DNA from: Serratia symbiotica
GTDB lineage: Bacteria; Pseudomonadota; Gammaproteobacteria; Enterobacterales; Enterobacteriaceae
DNA length: 64,000 nt
Assembly: GCA_900155695.1 (NCBI GenBank)
Contig: FUHL01000001.1
Location: 248,001 to 312,000, forward strand
Reading direction: 5' to 3'
The translations under genes and the position numbers were made by a program. Below are positions 59,747 through 64,000 of this stretch, one piece after another. The notes under the pieces were generated by a model, which was given only the letters and a program-made list of their open reading frames with translations, had not been told where the DNA came from and did no database searches. Numbering within the stretch: position 1 is the stretch's first letter; each line of letters opens with the position of its first letter.

Positions 59747-60052
59747 TTACCAGCTAGCTTTTTTCAATCCCGGCACCTCCCCTCGCATCGCAGCTTCACG
59801 TAGCCTAATACGGCTCAAACCAAATTTTCGAACGTAACCATGTGGTCGACCAGTTTGACGACAGCGGTTGCGCTGTCGCGATGGGCTGGAATCACGTGGC
59901 AAGCTTTGCAGCTTGAGAACTGCATTCCAACGATCTTCTGCCGATACACTTATATTAGATATAATAGCTTTGAGTTCTATGCGTTTTGCAAAGAACTTAT
60001 TAGCTAATTTTATACGCTTGCCTTCACGTATTTTTATTGATTGCTTAGCCAT
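59747..60052 (-). CDS. rpsN: 30S ribosomal protein S14
   Basis: 101 residues, the E. coli length, the zinc-free long form: [40 protein letters not shown], and [11 protein letters not shown] at the end. It lies between rplE and rpsH. Confidence 0.99.
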   Translation of the reverse strand: MAKQSIKIREGKRIKLANKFFAKRIELKAIISNISVSAEDRWNAVLKLQSLPRDSSPSRQRNRCRQTGRPHGYVRKFGLSRIRLREAAMRGEVPGLKKASW

Positions 60053-60066
60053 AAATTAACTTTGCC

Positions 60067-60606
60067 TTACTTGCGGAACGGGAAGTTAAAAGCAGATAAT
60101 AGTGCGTGGCCTTCATCATCAGATTTTGCAGTAGTGGTTATAGAAATATCCATACCACGCACTCGATCGAGTTTATCATAGTCAATTTCTGGAAATATTA
60201 TTTGCTCACGTACTCCCATACTGTAATTACCATGACCGTCAAATGACTTAGTAGATAATCCGCGAAAGTCACGAATACGTGGAATAGCAATAGCAATTAG
60301 ACGCTCTAAGAATTCCCACATGCGATTGCCACGCAGAGTGACTTTACAGCCAATTGGATTGCCCTGTCGGATTTTAAATCCTGCAACAGACTTGCGAGCT
60401 TTGGTAATAATGGGCTTTTGACCGGATATGGCTGTTAGATCCACAGAAGCGTTATCTAGCAGTTTTTTATCAGCAACCGCTTCACCAATACCCATGTTTA
60501 GGGTAATCTTCTCGATCCGAGGGACTTGCATGACAGAGTGATAATTAAAATTAGACATCATTTGCTTAACTACTTTGTCTTTATAGTAATCATGCAGTTT
60601 CGCCAT
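60067..60606 (-). CDS. rplE: 50S ribosomal protein L5
   Basis: 179 residues, the E. coli length. It binds 5S rRNA and contacts the P-site t[43 protein letters not shown] and [16 protein letters not shown] are typical. Confidence 0.99.
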   Translation of the reverse strand: MAKLHDYYKDKVVKQMMSNFNYHSVMQVPRIEKITLNMGIGEAVADKKLLDNASVDLTAISGQKPIITKARKSVAGFKIRQGNPIGCKVTLRGNRMWEFLERLIAIAIPRIRDFRGLSTKSFDGHGNYSMGVREQIIFPEIDYDKLDRVRGMDISITTTAKSDDEGHALLSAFNFPFRK

Positions 60607-60620
60607 CGTATTGCTCCAAA

Positions 60621-60935
60621 TTACTTAATAGTTTCACTGTTAGACTTAAAGAAACGGACCTTTTTACCACACTCAAATCTAAAACCTATACGATCAGCTT
60701 TACCGGTAGCTGTATTGAAAATAGCAATATTAGAAACATGAATTGCAGCTTCTTTTTCAACAATACCTCCTGGCCTGTTTAGAGTAGGCACTGGTTTTTG
60801 ATGTTTCTTAACTATATTAACCCCTTTCACGATAACTTTTTCAGAAGATAGAATAGTTTTTACTATACCGCGTTTACCTTTATCTTTACCGGTGATAATG
60901 ACAACATCATCTTCACGACGAATTTTTGCGGCCAT
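60621..60935 (-). CDS. rplX: 50S ribosomal protein L24
   Basis: 104 residues, the E. coli length. The KOW motif ([19 protein letters not shown]) lies at the N-terminus. It is an assembly initiator of the 50S subunit. It lies 13 bp after rplN. Confidence 0.99.
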   Translation of the reverse strand: MAAKIRREDDVVIITGKDKGKRGIVKTILSSEKVIVKGVNIVKKHQKPVPTLNRPGGIVEKEAAIHVSNIAIFNTATGKADRIGFRFECGKKVRFFKSNSETIK

Positions 60936-60948
60936 GTTACTGAACTCC

Positions 60949-61332
<384 letters not shown>

Positions 61333-61403
61333 TTAATATTAACTAGTACTTTAAGGATCTAAAATGTGAATGTAGTTATAATCCTAATAACTAACAGCTT
61401 GAT

Positions 61404-61412
61404 ATTATAACA
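61404..61412 (-). promoter_or_regulatory. Probable spc-operon promoter, extended -10 box
   Basis: On the minus strand TGTTATAAT is a perfect extended -10 element, 84 bp before rplN and just after the S10 terminator. The -35 position (TATCCA, 17-bp spacing) is weak. Position and operon structure match the E. coli spc promoter. Confidence 0.5.
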
Positions 61413-61433
61413 CTCATTTAAGCATATGGATAG

Positions 61434-61466
61434 AAAAATGAACGGCCCATTTCCTGAGCCGTTTAT
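61434..61466 (-). terminator. Terminator at the end of the S10 operon
   Basis: On the minus strand AAACGGC ... GCCGTT(C) forms a stem with a loop of about 11 nt, followed by ATTTTTC; it begins 23 bp beyond the rpsQ stop. Confidence 0.75.
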
Positions 61467-61488
61467 TGAATAAACGCTAATTTCTCTA

Positions 61489-61743
61489 CTATAGAATTGC
61501 TTTATCTACAACGCGAACTAATGTCCAGGATTTACTTTTAGATAATGGGCGGCATTCGCGGATATCTACTACATCGCCAATACTACATGCATTGTTTTCG
61601 TCATGTACATGAAGTTTCGTTGTACGCTTTATAAATTTTCCATAGATTGGATGTTTCACTGTACGTTCTATAGCAACAACTATAGATTTTTCCATTTTAT
61701 CACTAACAACACGTCCTTGCATAGTACGGATACTTTCAGCCAT
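61489..61743 (-). CDS. rpsQ: 30S ribosomal protein S17
   Basis: 84 residues, the E. coli length: [40 protein letters not shown] and [20 protein letters not shown]. It overlaps the end of rpmC by 8 bp and is the last gene of the S10 operon. Confidence 0.99.
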   Translation of the reverse strand: MAESIRTMQGRVVSDKMEKSIVVAIERTVKHPIYGKFIKRTTKLHVHDENNACSIGDVVDIRECRPLSKSKSWTLVRVVDKAIL

Positions 61744-61936
61744 CTATACCACCCGTCTTTTCAATCAGTAGAGTCTTAATACGTGCGATGTTGCGACGCA
61801 CGTGTTTCAATAGGTGAGTTTTTTTTACTTGGCTACTAGCTACTTGCATACGCAAGTTAAATTGTTCTCTTAATAAGTTAAGTAGTTCAATATTCAGCTC
61901 TGCAACACTCTTTTCGCGTAGCTTATGTGCTTTCAT
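61736..61936 (-). CDS. rpmC: 50S ribosomal protein L29
   Basis: 66 residues (E. coli 63): [20 protein letters not shown] and [15 protein letters not shown], with three extra residues at the C-terminus (GGIDG end). It overlaps rplP by ATGA and rpsQ by 8 bp. L29 lies near the peptide exit tunnel. Confidence 0.98.
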   Translation of the reverse strand: MKAHKLREKSVAELNIELLNLLREQFNLRMQVASSQVKKTHLLKHVRRNIARIKTLLIEKTGGIDG

Positions 61937-62346
61937 AACATCACCGATTTGTTTATAAAGGCAGTTTTAAATGGCAGTTTTGCTGCTGCCAGTTTGAATG
62001 CCTCGCGGGCGACCTCTTCTGGTAGGCCATCCATTTCATATAGGATCTTACCAGGTTGGACTAAGGAAACCCAATACTCGACGTTACCTTTGCCTTTACC
62101 CATACGCACTTCTAGTGGTTTCTTAGTGATTGGTTTATCTGGGAAGACACGAATCCATATTTTACCTTGACGCTTAATGGCACGCGTCATTGCACGCCTA
62201 GCTGCTTCAATTTGACGAGCAGTTAAACGACCACGACCAACTGCTTTCATGCCAAAAGTGCCAAAACTAATATCCATACCATGCACCATGCCACGGTTAC
62301 GACCTTTATGCATCTTACGAAATTTTGTACGCTTTGGTTGTAACAT
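61933..62346 (-). CDS. rplP: 50S ribosomal protein L16
   Basis: 137 residues (E. coli 136) from ATG 62346 ([19 protein letters not shown]) with AAGGAG upstream; a TTG two codons earlier is ignored. The body has [20 protein letters not shown] and [21 protein letters not shown]16 lies beside the A-site tRNA and is a late assembly protein. Confidence 0.99.
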   Translation of the reverse strand: MLQPKRTKFRKMHKGRNRGMVHGMDISFGTFGMKAVGRGRLTARQIEAARRAMTRAIKRQGKIWIRVFPDKPITKKPLEVRMGKGKGNVEYWVSLVQPGKILYEMDGLPEEVAREAFKLAAAKLPFKTAFINKSVML

Positions 62347-62358
62347 CAGCAACTCTCC

Positions 62359-63416
<1,058 letters not shown>

Positions 63417-63421
63417 TTAGC

Positions 63422-63703
<282 letters not shown>

Positions 63704-63714
63704 TTACCCTCGAA

Positions 63715-64000
63715 TTATTTTTTACTACGACGACGTATGATGTACTTATCAGTACCCTGATTATTACGGGTCTTTTTACCTTTAGTTTGAACACCCCATG
63801 GAGTTACTGGGTGCTTACCAAAGTTACGACCTTCACCACCACCATGTGGATGATCGACAGGATTCATTGCTGTACCGCGCACGGTAGGACGAATACCGCG
63901 CCAACGTGTAGCACCTGCTTTACCTAGAATGCGAAGCATATGTTCAGAGTTGCCTACTTCACCTAAAGTAGCGCGGCAATCAACGAGAACTTTACGCATT
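63715..64000 (-). CDS. rplB: 50S ribosomal protein L2, C-terminal part (cut by window edge)
   Basis: The last 94-95 codons of L2 (E. coli 273 residues) are visible; the rest lies beyond the window. The catalytic-centre stretch [15 protein letters not shown], with the histidine near the peptidyl-transferase centre, is intact, and the protein ends RRRSKK. The methionine at the window edge is internal, not the start. Confidence 0.97.
   Translation of the reverse strand, partial: MRKVLVDCRATLGEVGNSEHMLRILGKAGATRWRGIRPTVRGTAMNPVDHPHGGGEGRNFGKHPVTPWGVQTKGKKTRNNQGTDKYIIRRRSKK

Overview
The window is a 64-kb, strongly AT-rich piece of the chromosome of a gammaproteobacterium of the Enterobacterales. 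Nearly every protein aligns closely with its Escherichia coli counterpart (compared from memory) and has almost the same length. The chromosome looks reduced and host-restricted. Intact genes fill only about 60% of the window. They are separated by gene-free AT-rich stretches of 0.5-2.7 kb, and at least one housekeeping gene (polA) is visibly decaying. This is the pattern of an insect-associated symbiont at an intermediate stage of genome reduction. The species cannot be fixed from the sequence alone.

Layout. (1) 1-4.2 kb: the tail of dsbA, a polA whose 5'-nuclease part is open but whose Klenow part is broken, and engB. (2) 4.2-9.4 kb: a gene desert carrying a sharp-edged 212-bp copy of the msbA/lpxK junction and a perfect 17-bp palindrome, then msbA-lpxK. 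(3) 10.4-21.4 kb: glyS-glyQ, plsB, pgi and folE as isolated genes or pairs in deserts. (4) 23.3-27.3 kb: a minimal chaperone-usher fimbrial operon (one pilin, chaperone, usher). (5) 29.4-33.8 kb: apbE and ligA. (6) 35-43.6 kb: cysK, ptsH-ptsI-crr and cysP-cysT-cysW-cysA in E. coli order, with zipA, cysZ, pdxK and cysM missing from their expected places. (7) 45.3-51.8 kb: ssrA (tmRNA), smpB, ratA, rnfH, bamE, nadK and grpE in E. coli order with recN missing, followed by ung. (8) 52.7-64 kb: the dense alpha, spc and S10 ribosomal-protein operons, from rplQ back to a partial rplB.

Together the genes support translation (ribosomal proteins, glycyl-tRNA synthetase, trans-translation by tmRNA and SmpB), envelope building (lipid A export and phosphorylation, phospholipid acylation, BamE, SecY), sugar uptake (PTS), sulfate or thiosulfate import with cysteine synthesis, and limited repair (ligA, ung, a PolA nuclease remnant). 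Retention of a fimbrial system, possibly helped by DsbA disulfide formation, is the main non-housekeeping function. Regulatory elements that survive are a sigma-32-type promoter before grpE, the S4-binding pseudoknot leader of the alpha operon, and several intrinsic terminators.

No CRISPR array, prophage, insertion sequence, rRNA or tRNA gene was found. I found no convincing wholly new system. The most interesting items are the decaying polA with an open nuclease part, the duplicated msbA/lpxK junction, the minimal fimbrial operon, the variant tmRNA tag and the covarying alpha-operon leader.
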